Notes: generated by a model from the letters alone, not told the origin. 8,399 nt of DNA from Planctomycetota bacterium (GCA_018970845.1 JAGWVO010000149.1:1-8399), one strand, 5' to 3'. Counted from the first letter of the stretch, positions 1-5,950 are shown. Made by a program: numbers and translations.

Positions 1-4
1 CCGG

Positions 5-337
5 TCAATTGCCGCCGGGAGGAGGGACGGCGCCGGGAGCGGCACCCCCGGGTGGAACCGCGCCGCCGGGAGCGGCACCTCCGGGTGGAACAGCTCCGCC
101 GGGCGGAACCGCGCCGCCATCGCCGGGTCCCGCGGGCATACCCTGGCCACCAGGAGCGGGGGCGGCCACCGGACTCCATGTGAACTTCTCAAGCTTGGGC
201 AGCGGGGAGGCCTTCATGGCCTGATAGTCGAGAACCAGGAAAACAATGCCGACAATCTGCGCCAGCAGGGAAATCGCCAGCAGCCCCACATAGACATCCG
301 AAACGGGCTGGTTGTCGCCGGATCGCTTCTTGGCCAT
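5..337 (-). CDS. Small single-pass membrane protein with Gly/Pro/Ala-rich repeat tail
   Basis: A 110-residue protein not recognised as a named family. It starts with a short basic stretch (Lys3, Lys4, Arg5), then one hydrophobic helix at about residues 15-37, then about 20 residues of linker with Pro and Lys (SPLPKLEKF), and from about residue 55 a low-complexity tail of Gly, Pro and Ala. The last 35 residues are modules of GGAVPP (6 aa) and GGAAP (5 aa) with a final PGGN. The ATG at 337 is preceded by GGAG at a spacing of 8 nt. It is the last visible gene of the minus-strand cluster, 43 bp after the 315-aa coiled-coil gene, with a strong GC hairpin in that gap. The positive N-terminus suggests N-in topology, placing the flexible tail outside the cytoplasm; this is inference. 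The TGA stop is at 5-7, so the gene is complete and its repeats are the only real oddity. Confidence 0.8.
   Translation of the reverse strand: MAKKRSGDNQPVSDVYVGLLAISLLAQIVGIVFLVLDYQAMKASPLPKLEKFTWSPVAAPAPGGQGMPAGPGDGGAVPPGGAVPPGGAAPGGAVPPGGAAPGAVPPPGGN
17..118. repeat. Alternating 18-bp/15-bp tandem repeat inside the small membrane protein gene
   Basis: On the plus strand, positions 35-67 and 68-100 are two adjacent 33-bp copies that differ at only three bases. Each 33-bp copy is a 15-bp unit (gggagcggcacccccc-like) plus an 18-bp unit (gggtggaaccgcgccgcc-like). A further 18-bp unit at 101-118 and a diverged 18-bp unit at 17-34 flank them. All unit lengths are multiples of three, so the array encodes GGAVPP and GGAAP modules in frame on the minus strand. 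The near identity at DNA level points to recent duplication, and copy number probably varies between strains. Confidence 0.85.
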
Positions 338-356
338 GAGTCGAACTCCGCTGGTT

Positions 357-374
357 GGCCGGGAAAACCCGGCC
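357..374 (-). other. Perfect intercistronic GC hairpin
   Basis: In the 43-bp gap between the 315-aa gene and the 110-aa gene, a perfect 7-bp all-GC stem (GGCCGGG/CCCGGCC) closes a four-base loop. On the minus-strand transcript the loop is UUUU. The hairpin begins 6 nt after the upstream stop codon and ends before the GGAG ribosome-binding site. No U-tract follows, so a classical intrinsic terminator is unlikely. It could act as an mRNA 3'-end stabiliser, a processing site, or a partial attenuator that sets the ratio of the two products. Confidence 0.55.
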
Positions 375-380
375 GCCGGT

Positions 381-1328
381 TCACTTGATCTGGCTGGCGA
401 CCGAATCCCCGGCCATCGGGCGGTCGTTGAGGGTGCCGACGGGTTGGGCCACCGCGTCCTTGGCGTTGACCTCGATGATCTTGACGATGCCGATGTACTT
501 GGCCGGATTCAGGCGGAACAACTCAAGGGTGTGGCCCCGTTCCAGGCCGAAGTCGCTGCCGATGGAGACCTGCACCAGGCCGCTTGAGTCGGCGCGCAGC
601 ACCTTGCCTTCAAGGGGGGCCGTCGGCGGGTTGCGCTTGCCGGCGATACCCGTCGGGGCCTTCTCGATGGTGCCGGTTTCCTTGAGCTTCTTGTTTTCCA
701 AGGTCAGGCGCTTGAGTTCCCGTTCCATGTCGCCCGTCCGGTTCTTGAGCGCCGTCAACTGGATCACGGCCTGGGTCTTCTCCTCGAACATCTTGGTTCG
801 CTCGTTGAACATCTCCTGCCTCGACTTGATCGCGTCCTCGAGGTCGGCGCGCACCTTCTCAAGCTCGCTGGAGCGGGTTGCCGAGTCCTTTTCGGCGATC
901 GTCTTGGAGTTGGTTTCCGAGTTCTTCTCCATCAAGGTGGCGTCCTTGGTTTTCTTGAGGTCGCCATTGTCCTTCGACAGCCTCATGTTCTCCGCCGTGA
1001 GGGTTTGGACCTTGTCGGAGGTGAGGCGGAGCAGCGACTGCAGCTTGGTCACCTCATCGGTGGCGTTGCGCTGGATGAAGTCCATCTTCTCCATCTTGGT
1101 CTTCAGGTCGGTGCGGTCTCGTTCGAGCGTGCTCCTCTCCTGGGAGAAGGCCTCCTTCTCCTTGAGATAGGCGACCACATTAGCCTGGTTGGCCTCGAAT
1201 GTCTTGCGGGCCACGCGCAGTTCCTCGTTGCGCTGAGTGGACAGGGCGTGAAGCGAAAGGGCCATGAATCCCAAGGCGCCGCTCATGAGGAGCGTGAGAA
1301 ACGCCAGAATCTTGCCGAAGGTCGTCAT
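381..1328 (-). CDS. Membrane-anchored coiled-coil protein with C-terminal small beta domain
   Basis: A 315-residue protein of unknown function. It opens with MTTFGKILAFLTLL and one membrane helix (about residues 6-29), then a very long charged heptad-like region (about 31-225) rich in Glu, Lys, Leu and Gln, typical of an extended coiled coil. After a short Pro/Gly linker the last 77 residues (about 239-315) form a compact beta-rich domain containing SIGSDFGLERGHTLELFR and KYIGIVKIIEV. This pattern resembles the C-terminal barrels of FlgT-like or MreC-like envelope proteins; that likeness is my impression, not a search result. The ATG at 1328 was preferred over an in-frame TTG at 1406, because the ATG places the signature found in the two upstream neighbours at the N-terminus. 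A weak GGGGA lies 7 nt upstream. A coiled-coil stalk with an extracytoplasmic head is the likely architecture. It lies 146 bp downstream of the 234-aa gene, in a gap with a possible promoter. Confidence 0.85.
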   Translation of the reverse strand: MTTFGKILAFLTLLMSGALGFMALSLHALSTQRNEELRVARKTFEANQANVVAYLKEKEAFSQERSTLERDRTDLKTKMEKMDFIQRNATDEVTKLQSLLRLTSDKVQTLTAENMRLSKDNGDLKKTKDATLMEKNSETNSKTIAEKDSATRSSELEKVRADLEDAIKSRQEMFNERTKMFEEKTQAVIQLTALKNRTGDMERELKRLTLENKKLKETGTIEKAPTGIAGKRNPPTAPLEGKVLRADSSGLVQVSIGSDFGLERGHTLELFRLNPAKYIGIVKIIEVNAKDAVAQPVGTLNDRPMAGDSVASQIK

Positions 1329-1413
1329 GATCGAATCCCCGGGCCGGCCCGCACCCGCTTTCCCCTTCCACGGAGACGCGGGGGCGCACGCGGAGCGCGC
1401 TCCCAATGTCTAG

Positions 1414-1443
1414 GCTATGCCCGCAATCGCTTGCGCCTGTCAA
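1414..1443 (-). promoter_or_regulatory. Possible internal promoter before the 315-aa coiled-coil gene
   Basis: On the minus strand a perfect TTGACA (1438-1443) is followed, after an 18-bp spacer, by CATAGC (1414-1419), a 3-of-6 match to a -10 box. Transcription would start near 1407, giving a leader of about 80 nt. A perfect 12-bp palindrome, GGAGCGCGCTCC (1392-1403), would lie just after the start site, where an operator could sit. The -10 is poor and planctomycete promoters are not well defined, so this is tentative. It would let the last two genes of the cluster be expressed separately. Confidence 0.3.
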
Positions 1444-1474
1444 GTGTATCTTATGGCCACGGGCGCCGATGTGG

Positions 1475-2179
1475 TTAATTCGTGAGGGAGGGGACCTGGA
1501 GATACTTCTCCAAGTTTTGCAAGTAAGCCATTACCCTGGCCAGCCGGGCCTTCATGCGGTCGATATCCTGCGTGGTGATGGCGACATCGGCCTCATAGAC
1601 ATTGCGCTCAACCTTCATTTGGTCGATTTTCTCATCCTCGACGAGGATATCGCCCGTCACCCCGCCTTTCCCGTCGGTTCCCGAGGCTTTTTCCGTCAGG
1701 GCGATGGCCTCTTTTTTCCGTTCCTGAAACTCCTTCTGGGCATTCTCAATGGCCGTGCCGGCATCAGGTATCATTTTTTCCTTATATGTCTTTTGCCCCA
1801 GCAGGTTGATTTTCTTGAACATGGGAACAAACCGCTGGGCCGGATCCAGCAAAGGGAGGCTGGTGTTGGGGTCGCGATCCACTTCGCCGATCGTGTTGGG
1901 TAGCGTGGCATCCACAACTTCCTTTTCGCGCTCGGCATACACCTTCTCGGCGAGGATCCAGTCGTTTTCAAGCGAGGCCATCGCGACCCGAACCCGGATG
2001 AGCCTGCTGAAGGAGTCGTCAAGCCGAAGCGACTTCCGCATGAACGCCACTTCCTCGGCCTTCTGCTTGGCCTGATCGGCATAGGGGGGCCTGGTGCTGT
2101 TGAGCACCACGCCGGCGGTGGCGAACATGAGGCAAAGCAGGGTATGGCAGACAACGATCATCTTGCCGAGCCAGGTCAT
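1475..2179 (-). CDS. Membrane-anchored helical protein of the same cluster
   Basis: A 234-residue protein of unknown function. Its N-terminus, MTWLGKMIVVCHTLL, shares the Gly5-Lys6 signature and the membrane helix (about residues 6-27) with its two large neighbours. The remainder is mostly charged helix, with a first block at about 34-95 (many Lys, Glu, Arg), a central part around residues 96-135 with the sequence LLDPAQRF, then a helical block rich in Lys and Glu, a short Gly-rich linker (TDGKGGVTGD) and a final coiled-coil-like stretch ending near the C-terminus. Topology by charge is probably a short cytoplasmic N-terminus with the bulk outside. The start at 2179 is favoured over an adjacent in-frame GTG at 2200 by a good ribosome-binding site and by the shared signature. 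It lies 21 bp after the 420-aa gene, so the two are almost certainly co-transcribed. Confidence 0.82.
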   Translation of the reverse strand: MTWLGKMIVVCHTLLCLMFATAGVVLNSTRPPYADQAKQKAEEVAFMRKSLRLDDSFSRLIRVRVAMASLENDWILAEKVYAEREKEVVDATLPNTIGEVDRDPNTSLPLLDPAQRFVPMFKKINLLGQKTYKEKMIPDAGTAIENAQKEFQERKKEAIALTEKASGTDGKGGVTGDILVEDEKIDQMKVERNVYEADVAITTQDIDRMKARLARVMAYLQNLEKYLQVPSLTN

Positions 2180-2185
2180 GGACTG

Positions 2186-2191
2186 TCTCCC
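2186..2191 (-). promoter_or_regulatory. Ribosome-binding site deciding the 234-aa start
   Basis: GGGAGA on the minus strand, 6 nt before the ATG at 2177-2179. It supports this ATG rather than the in-frame GTG at 2198-2200, which directly abuts the upstream stop codon. Confidence 0.6.
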
Positions 2192-2200
2192 GTGGGCCAC

Positions 2201-3463
2201 TCAGCGAAGTTCGAGTTGTCGGGCGCGTTTTTCGAGTTGGCCGACCTGATCGACCAAGCCTTGGAGTTCCCGCCGCTTTTGGTAGAGGGAACGGGCGCCG
2301 CTTTGGAGCGATTGGAACAGGCTGTCGGAGTCGCCGCGCTTTTTCTTGAGGTCGGCCTCGAGCCGTTCGAGGTTCTTCTTGCGTTCCTCAAGGAGCATGG
2401 GCTGCATGTCCAGGAGTTTCTTGATCTCGTCGAGTTCCGACATGAGCCGCCTGTGCTCCATGTCCAGGGACTTGATCGTGTCGATGGCCCGGCCGTAGCG
2501 GGCAACGAACCGTTCCATCGACTGCTTGAGCCGGAACTCGATTTCCGTGTTGAGGGCCCGAAGGTCACCCGCCTCATCCTCCATCGCGTTGAGGAAGGCC
2601 CGCGGCCCCACGACGGTGACGAGTTTGGCCACCTGGTCGGTCGCCTGATTACCGGCGAGTCCGAGGGTTGTGAGGAGCCGGGCCGTGGCCAGCTTGCGGG
2701 TTCGCGGATCCAGGGGAACCGCGGTCCCGTCGGCACCCGGCATTTGCGCCTGCTTGTCCTCGGCGCCGACCAGGCTGACCCCGGCGCTGTCAAACATGAG
2801 GTCGAGCTTGGCCAGCATGGCCCAGGTCGCGATCTCGGCGGGACTTCCCTTCTTGGAAAGCTTTTCAAAAACGGCGTTGTCAGCCAGCAGCATGTCGCCG
2901 GGTATGTAATCCCCCGGAGCCTTTGCCGAAGACGACTCCTCGGAGCCCATCAGGTCAATCACACGATCCTTCTTGATGAAGGCCGTGGGGAGTGAATGTT
3001 CACTGAAGACGGGCCGGCAGACATATCCAAGGGCCAGAAGGGCGGCCGACCTGTTGTCGGCGGCGTTCATCATCGCGATGAAGTCCTCCCATTCGCCCGG
3101 TTCGTTCACGAGGGGCTGGGCATAGACCCTGACGAGGGCCATTTGCTTGACGGGATCGGCCTCGTCCTTGATCCGCTTGATCAGGTCGCTGGCCATCGCC
3201 TTGACGAACCCTTCCTGGGTGGAGGGGGTGTCGGCGGTGCCGAACATCGCCATGAGGGTGGCGGGCCCCATGCGGGAGGCGATGGGTGATCCCGACCTGT
3301 CGGTCTCGTTGGCATCCACCGGCAACCCTTCAAGATAAAGGTTGGCCAGGAATATCGTGTGGGTCCAGTTTTGGCGCTGGGCGTAGACCATCGCCCCCAA
3401 GACTCCCGCGGCCAGGAGCGTCAGGAGGTTGAGAATCGCCAGGACCTTGCCAAGCAAGCTCAT
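2201..3463 (-). CDS. Membrane-anchored coiled-coil protein, first gene of the cluster
   Basis: A 420-residue protein of unknown function, the likely promoter-proximal gene of the minus-strand cluster. The N-terminus MSLLGKVLAILNLL runs into one membrane helix (about residues 6-28). Then comes a segment containing YAQRQNW and LYLEGLPVD (residues 27-50), a pattern that I associate with planctomycete-restricted membrane proteins. Residues about 60-285 look like a folded, mainly helical domain with no catalytic motif that I can recognise. Residues about 288-420 are strongly charged and heptad-like (LDEIKKLLDMQ, RKKNLERLEADLKKK, QLEKRARQLELR), which indicates a C-terminal coiled coil. The ATG at 3463 has AAGGGG about 11 nt upstream. 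The gene diverges from the Ser/Thr kinase across a 241-bp gap. An envelope scaffold role is plausible but unproven. Confidence 0.85.
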   Translation of the reverse strand: MSLLGKVLAILNLLTLLAAGVLGAMVYAQRQNWTHTIFLANLYLEGLPVDANETDRSGSPIASRMGPATLMAMFGTADTPSTQEGFVKAMASDLIKRIKDEADPVKQMALVRVYAQPLVNEPGEWEDFIAMMNAADNRSAALLALGYVCRPVFSEHSLPTAFIKKDRVIDLMGSEESSSAKAPGDYIPGDMLLADNAVFEKLSKKGSPAEIATWAMLAKLDLMFDSAGVSLVGAEDKQAQMPGADGTAVPLDPRTRKLATARLLTTLGLAGNQATDQVAKLVTVVGPRAFLNAMEDEAGDLRALNTEIEFRLKQSMERFVARYGRAIDTIKSLDMEHRRLMSELDEIKKLLDMQPMLLEERKKNLERLEADLKKKRGDSDSLFQSLQSGARSLYQKRRELQGLVDQVGQLEKRARQLELR

Positions 3464-3589
3464 GGATGCAACATCCCCTTCCGCGAAAGAGTGACGACCG
3501 GCAATGACTGCAAGCTAATGTGACACAAGGATCGGCACGGGGCCGGAAAATCCATCAGGTCCTCGTATCGCCGACTGTATGATATGCGC

Positions 3590-3618
3590 ATTTTACCAAC
3601 GGAGATAAGGATTTTGAC
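3590..3618 (-). promoter_or_regulatory. Candidate promoter for the coiled-coil operon
   Basis: On the minus strand GTCAAA (3613-3618, 3 of 6 matches to a -35) is followed after 17 bp by TAAAAT (3590-3595, 5 of 6 matches to a -10). The start site would be near 3583, leaving a leader of about 120 nt before the 420-aa gene. The surrounding 40 bp are the most AT-rich part of the divergent gap. A plus-strand TATGAT at 3578-3583 could be a -10 box for the kinase, but I find no convincing -35 for it. The rest of the 3464-3704 gap holds only the inverted repeat at 3618-3657. Confidence 0.3.
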
Positions 3619-3657
3619 GCCTTGGCCGGCTTCCCCGGCTGTTCCGACCCCAAGGCG
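3618..3657. repeat. Nested inverted repeat upstream of the kinase
   Basis: CGCCTTGG (3618-3625) is exactly complementary to CCAAGGCG (3650-3657) with 24 bp between. Inside is a second 5-bp stem, GCCGG (3625-3629) with CCGGC (3635-3639). The two stems share base 3625, so both cannot be fully formed at once. The structure ends 47 bp before the kinase ATG, and would lie in the kinase leader if transcription starts further upstream. It also touches the candidate -35 of the opposite operon. It could be a protein-binding site serving both promoters or an mRNA hairpin. Confidence 0.4.
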
Positions 3658-3704
3658 CAACCCGGTTGTGCCGGTCGCGCCGCCGGTGATGTTAGGATTG
3701 GATC

Positions 3705-4940
3705 ATGGCTCGCTCCCCTTCCGTTGAGGATGAACTGCCCCGTCGCTTGGGCGCCTATGAGCTTCTGGAAAAGGTCGCCGAGGGCGGCATGGGCATCGTT
3801 TACCGGGCCCGATCCCCGGGCTCGGACCAGGATGTCGCCATCAAGGTCCTTCGTGAAAAGAGCCGGATGAATCCGATCCTGCTCAAGCGTTTCGAGCAGG
3901 AGTTCCGAACGGCGAGCATGGTGGACCATCCGAACCTCGTCAGGGCCGTGGACTTTGGAGCCATTGACGGCATTCCCTACCTCGTCATGGAGTTCGTGGA
4001 GGGAATGACGCTGAGCCGTCTCGTGGACACGAGGGGGCCGCTCCCCGAACCCGAGGCCGTCCGCATCGTCTCCCAGGTCGCCCAGGGGCTTCACAGGGCC
4101 CACAAGAATGGAATCGTTCATCGGGATGTGAAACCCGACAACATCATCGTCACGCCTGACGGAACGGCCAAGCTCACCGACATGGGCCTCGTGAAGGATC
4201 TGGCGACCGATCTCAACCTGACACGCACGGGGCGGGGCCTCGGCACGATGCAGTACATGGCGCCTGAGCAGTTTCGAAACGCCCGCTTCGTGGACGCGCG
4301 CACCGACATCTACGGCCTTGCCGCGACGCTATACGCCATCCTGCTTGGGGAGGCTCCATTCCACGGCCTTTGCCCCTTGGACGCATGGATGAAGAAAGTG
4401 CACGACGATTTTCCCTCGCCGCGTGAACGCGACCCCGGAATCGGCGAGCGAATCGACTGGGCCGTTCGGAGGGCCATGCGGGGCGACCCCGCCCTGCGGC
4501 CCTCGACCTGCCGGGAGTTCGTCGAGGATCTTCTCGGAAAAAGCACGCGCTCTTCCGAGCGGCTGGTGGTGGCATCGGGAGAACCGGAGATCTGGTACCT
4601 GCGCTATACCGACGAAGCGGGCAAGGAGAGGTTGGTGAAGGGAACCCGCCGCGGGGTGCGCCGCTCGCTCAAGGAGGGATTGCTTGGTGACGCCGCGAAT
4701 GTGGCGGGATCACGGCTCAAGAGCGGCCCTTTCAAGGCGCTGGCCCAGGTTCCGGAGTTCCGCGACTTGTGCCTGGGTGTTACGGCGCCGCAGCCGAGAT
4801 CGAAGCCGGAGGACGCCGAGGGCAAACCGCCGGCGGAAACGCCCGGCCGGCCCCCGGTTTCAGTGGCGACCCTGGCCGCGGGAGCGGCGCTGGTTGTTGT
4901 CTTGTTGCTGGCCGCCGCGGCCTTCCTGCTGATCCGATGA
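3705..4940 (+). CDS. Membrane Ser/Thr protein kinase with C-terminal accessory domain
   Basis: A 411-residue eukaryotic-type Ser/Thr kinase that transfers phosphate from ATP to protein Ser or Thr. Visible landmarks: glycine-rich loop VAEGGMGIVYRA (24-35, with Ala25 in place of the usual first Gly), VAIK with Lys47, helix-C Glu66, HRDVKPDN (139-146, catalytic Asp141, Asn146), DMG at 159-161 instead of DFG, a Thr-bearing activation segment (LTRTGRGLGT, 172-181), APE at 186-188, and DIYGL at 201-205. All catalytic residues are present, so it should be active. After the kinase fold, residues about 295-356 form a separate small domain beginning EIWYLRY, followed by a Pro/Gly linker and one membrane helix (about 387-410) at the very end. 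Nothing follows that helix, so there is no extracytoplasmic sensor domain. AGGA lies 7 nt before the ATG. It diverges from the coiled-coil cluster, and its substrate is unknown. Confidence 0.95.
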   Translation: MARSPSVEDELPRRLGAYELLEKVAEGGMGIVYRARSPGSDQDVAIKVLREKSRMNPILLKRFEQEFRTASMVDHPNLVRAVDFGAIDGIPYLVMEFVEGMTLSRLVDTRGPLPEPEAVRIVSQVAQGLHRAHKNGIVHRDVKPDNIIVTPDGTAKLTDMGLVKDLATDLNLTRTGRGLGTMQYMAPEQFRNARFVDARTDIYGLAATLYAILLGEAPFHGLCPLDAWMKKVHDDFPSPRERDPGIGERIDWAVRRAMRGDPALRPSTCREFVEDLLGKSTRSSERLVVASGEPEIWYLRYTDEAGKERLVKGTRRGVRRSLKEGLLGDAANVAGSRLKSGPFKALAQVPEFRDLCLGVTAPQPRSKPEDAEGKPPAETPGRPPVSVATLAAGAALVVVLLLAAAAFLLIR

Positions 4941-4957
4941 CGGGAAACCCCGCGTCA
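4938..4957. terminator. Possible bidirectional hairpin spanning two convergent stop codons
   Basis: Only 14 bp separate the kinase stop from the stop of the opposing zinc-ribbon gene. TGACG (4938-4942) pairs with CGTCA (4953-4957), and two further G-C pairs stack inside across a one-base bulge, leaving a five-base loop. The stem includes both stop codons. There is no T-run on either side, so termination would be weak or factor-dependent. Confidence 0.3.
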
Positions 4958-5950
4958 GGTCAACGGTTCGATCGCGGCCCGGACCTGGATCAGCAGCACG
5001 ATGTACCAGATGAACAAGGCGAGGGATCCTGCCCCCGCCATCATCATGATGCCAACGAGGAGAAACCCCGCGACCACGGTGAGGCCGAGCGTGCCAAGAA
5101 TGACTCCGGTGAGGAAGCCGAGGAACATCCCGCAGACCAATATGACATGGGCCCACATGAAGTTGGAGACATTCCGCGCCATGGAGGGCTTTTTGAGGGC
5201 ATGGCAGATGCTCCACAGATAAAAATAGTGGAGGATCGTGCCCACCCACGATCCGGTGACACTGGCGAACGTGCAGAACGCCGCCACGGACAGGCCGCGC
5301 GCGAAGCCCCCGTTTCCCTTGGCGGCCGGCACGAGCATGCAGAAGGCGTGGCCCACAAGAAAGGTCGCCAGCACCGAAACGCCCACGCCGACAGCCAACA
5401 GGGGAACCAGCATCGTGGCTCCGGCCAGCGCCGCCATGCCCTCGCGGTTCATGGGGCCCATGCCTATCGGGTTGGCGCCACCCCTGTTGAACCCGCCATT
5501 CGCCTGCGCCGCCGCAAGGCCGGTCATGGCCAGGAGCAATGAGACGCCGATGAGTGCCAGGGCCGCGCCAATCGCCAGAACGATCGAGAGGAGGATGAGC
5601 CCAAGTCCGGAATGAACCTTGCGCCATCCGGCGCGGTTCCCTCCCGGAACCGCCGATGGCTCCTCATCCGCCGCGTGATTGTCGGGGGTTTCCCCGGGGG
5701 AAGCCTCGGCTGGCCGGGGAGGAGGCGCCGACGGCCGGGCCGGTGTCGCGATCGTGGCCGAAGGGCGGGGCACCGGTGGCGGAACGGGTTTGGAGGGAGC
5801 CGGCTCCACCAGTTCCAGCACCTCGATCTCCTCCGCCGGCTGGGCGACGAAGGTTGTCTGGCACATGGGGCAGCGCACCTTGCGCCCCGTGGCGTTGTCG
5901 GGCAATTTCAGTTGCTTCAGGCAACCGGTGCAGGAAACATGAATCGACAT
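4955..5950 (-). CDS. MJ0042-type zinc-ribbon multi-pass membrane protein
   Basis: A 331-residue protein with three parts. Residues 1-35 are a zinc ribbon with two CxxC knuckles (Cys7/Cys10 and Cys27/Cys30), the spacing and the VRCPMC motif typical of MJ0042-family fingers. Residues about 40-108 are a Pro/Ala-rich acidic linker. Residues about 112-323 hold five or six membrane segments (near 115-147, 172-208, 219-249, 264-286, 288-323), separated by Gly/Asn-rich loops such as NGGFNRGGANPIGMGP and KGNGGFARGL. Planctomycetes carry many such proteins; their function is unknown, and the ribbon is expected in the cytoplasm. The ATG at 5950 starts the finger at once. The alternative TTG at 5980 would add ten unneeded residues. 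The ribosome-binding site is weak (GGTGG, 4 nt away). The gene converges on the kinase and diverges from the pseudouridine synthase. The 68-bp gap 5951-6018 holds no convincing promoter. Confidence 0.9.
   Translation of the reverse strand: MSIHVSCTGCLKQLKLPDNATGRKVRCPMCQTTFVAQPAEEIEVLELVEPAPSKPVPPPVPRPSATIATPARPSAPPPRPAEASPGETPDNHAADEEPSAVPGGNRAGWRKVHSGLGLILLSIVLAIGAALALIGVSLLLAMTGLAAAQANGGFNRGGANPIGMGPMNREGMAALAGATMLVPLLAVGVGVSVLATFLVGHAFCMLVPAAKGNGGFARGLSVAAFCTFASVTGSWVGTILHYFYLWSICHALKKPSMARNVSNFMWAHVILVCGMFLGFLTGVILGTLGLTVVAGFLLVGIMMMAGAGSLALFIWYIVLLIQVRAAIEPLT

Noticed and set aside
17..118. CRISPR-like or mobile-element repeat
   Set aside because: The units are contiguous without spacers, are multiples of three and encode in-frame protein modules, so this is a coding tandem repeat.
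9..224. Plus-strand open frame rich in Pro/Gly over the repeat tail
   Set aside because: It is the antisense shadow of the repeat-bearing small membrane protein; the minus frame has a membrane helix and a ribosome-binding site, the plus frame has neither.
2144..2995. Long plus-strand open frame (283 codons) opposite the 420-aa gene
   Set aside because: Antisense reading of a real gene in GC-rich DNA; no recognisable motif and no ribosome-binding site, whereas the minus frame has a membrane anchor and coiled coil.
3555..4121. Minus-strand open frame of 188 codons over the kinase start
   Set aside because: It covers the divergent control region and the N-lobe of an unmistakable kinase on the other strand; its sequence has no family features.
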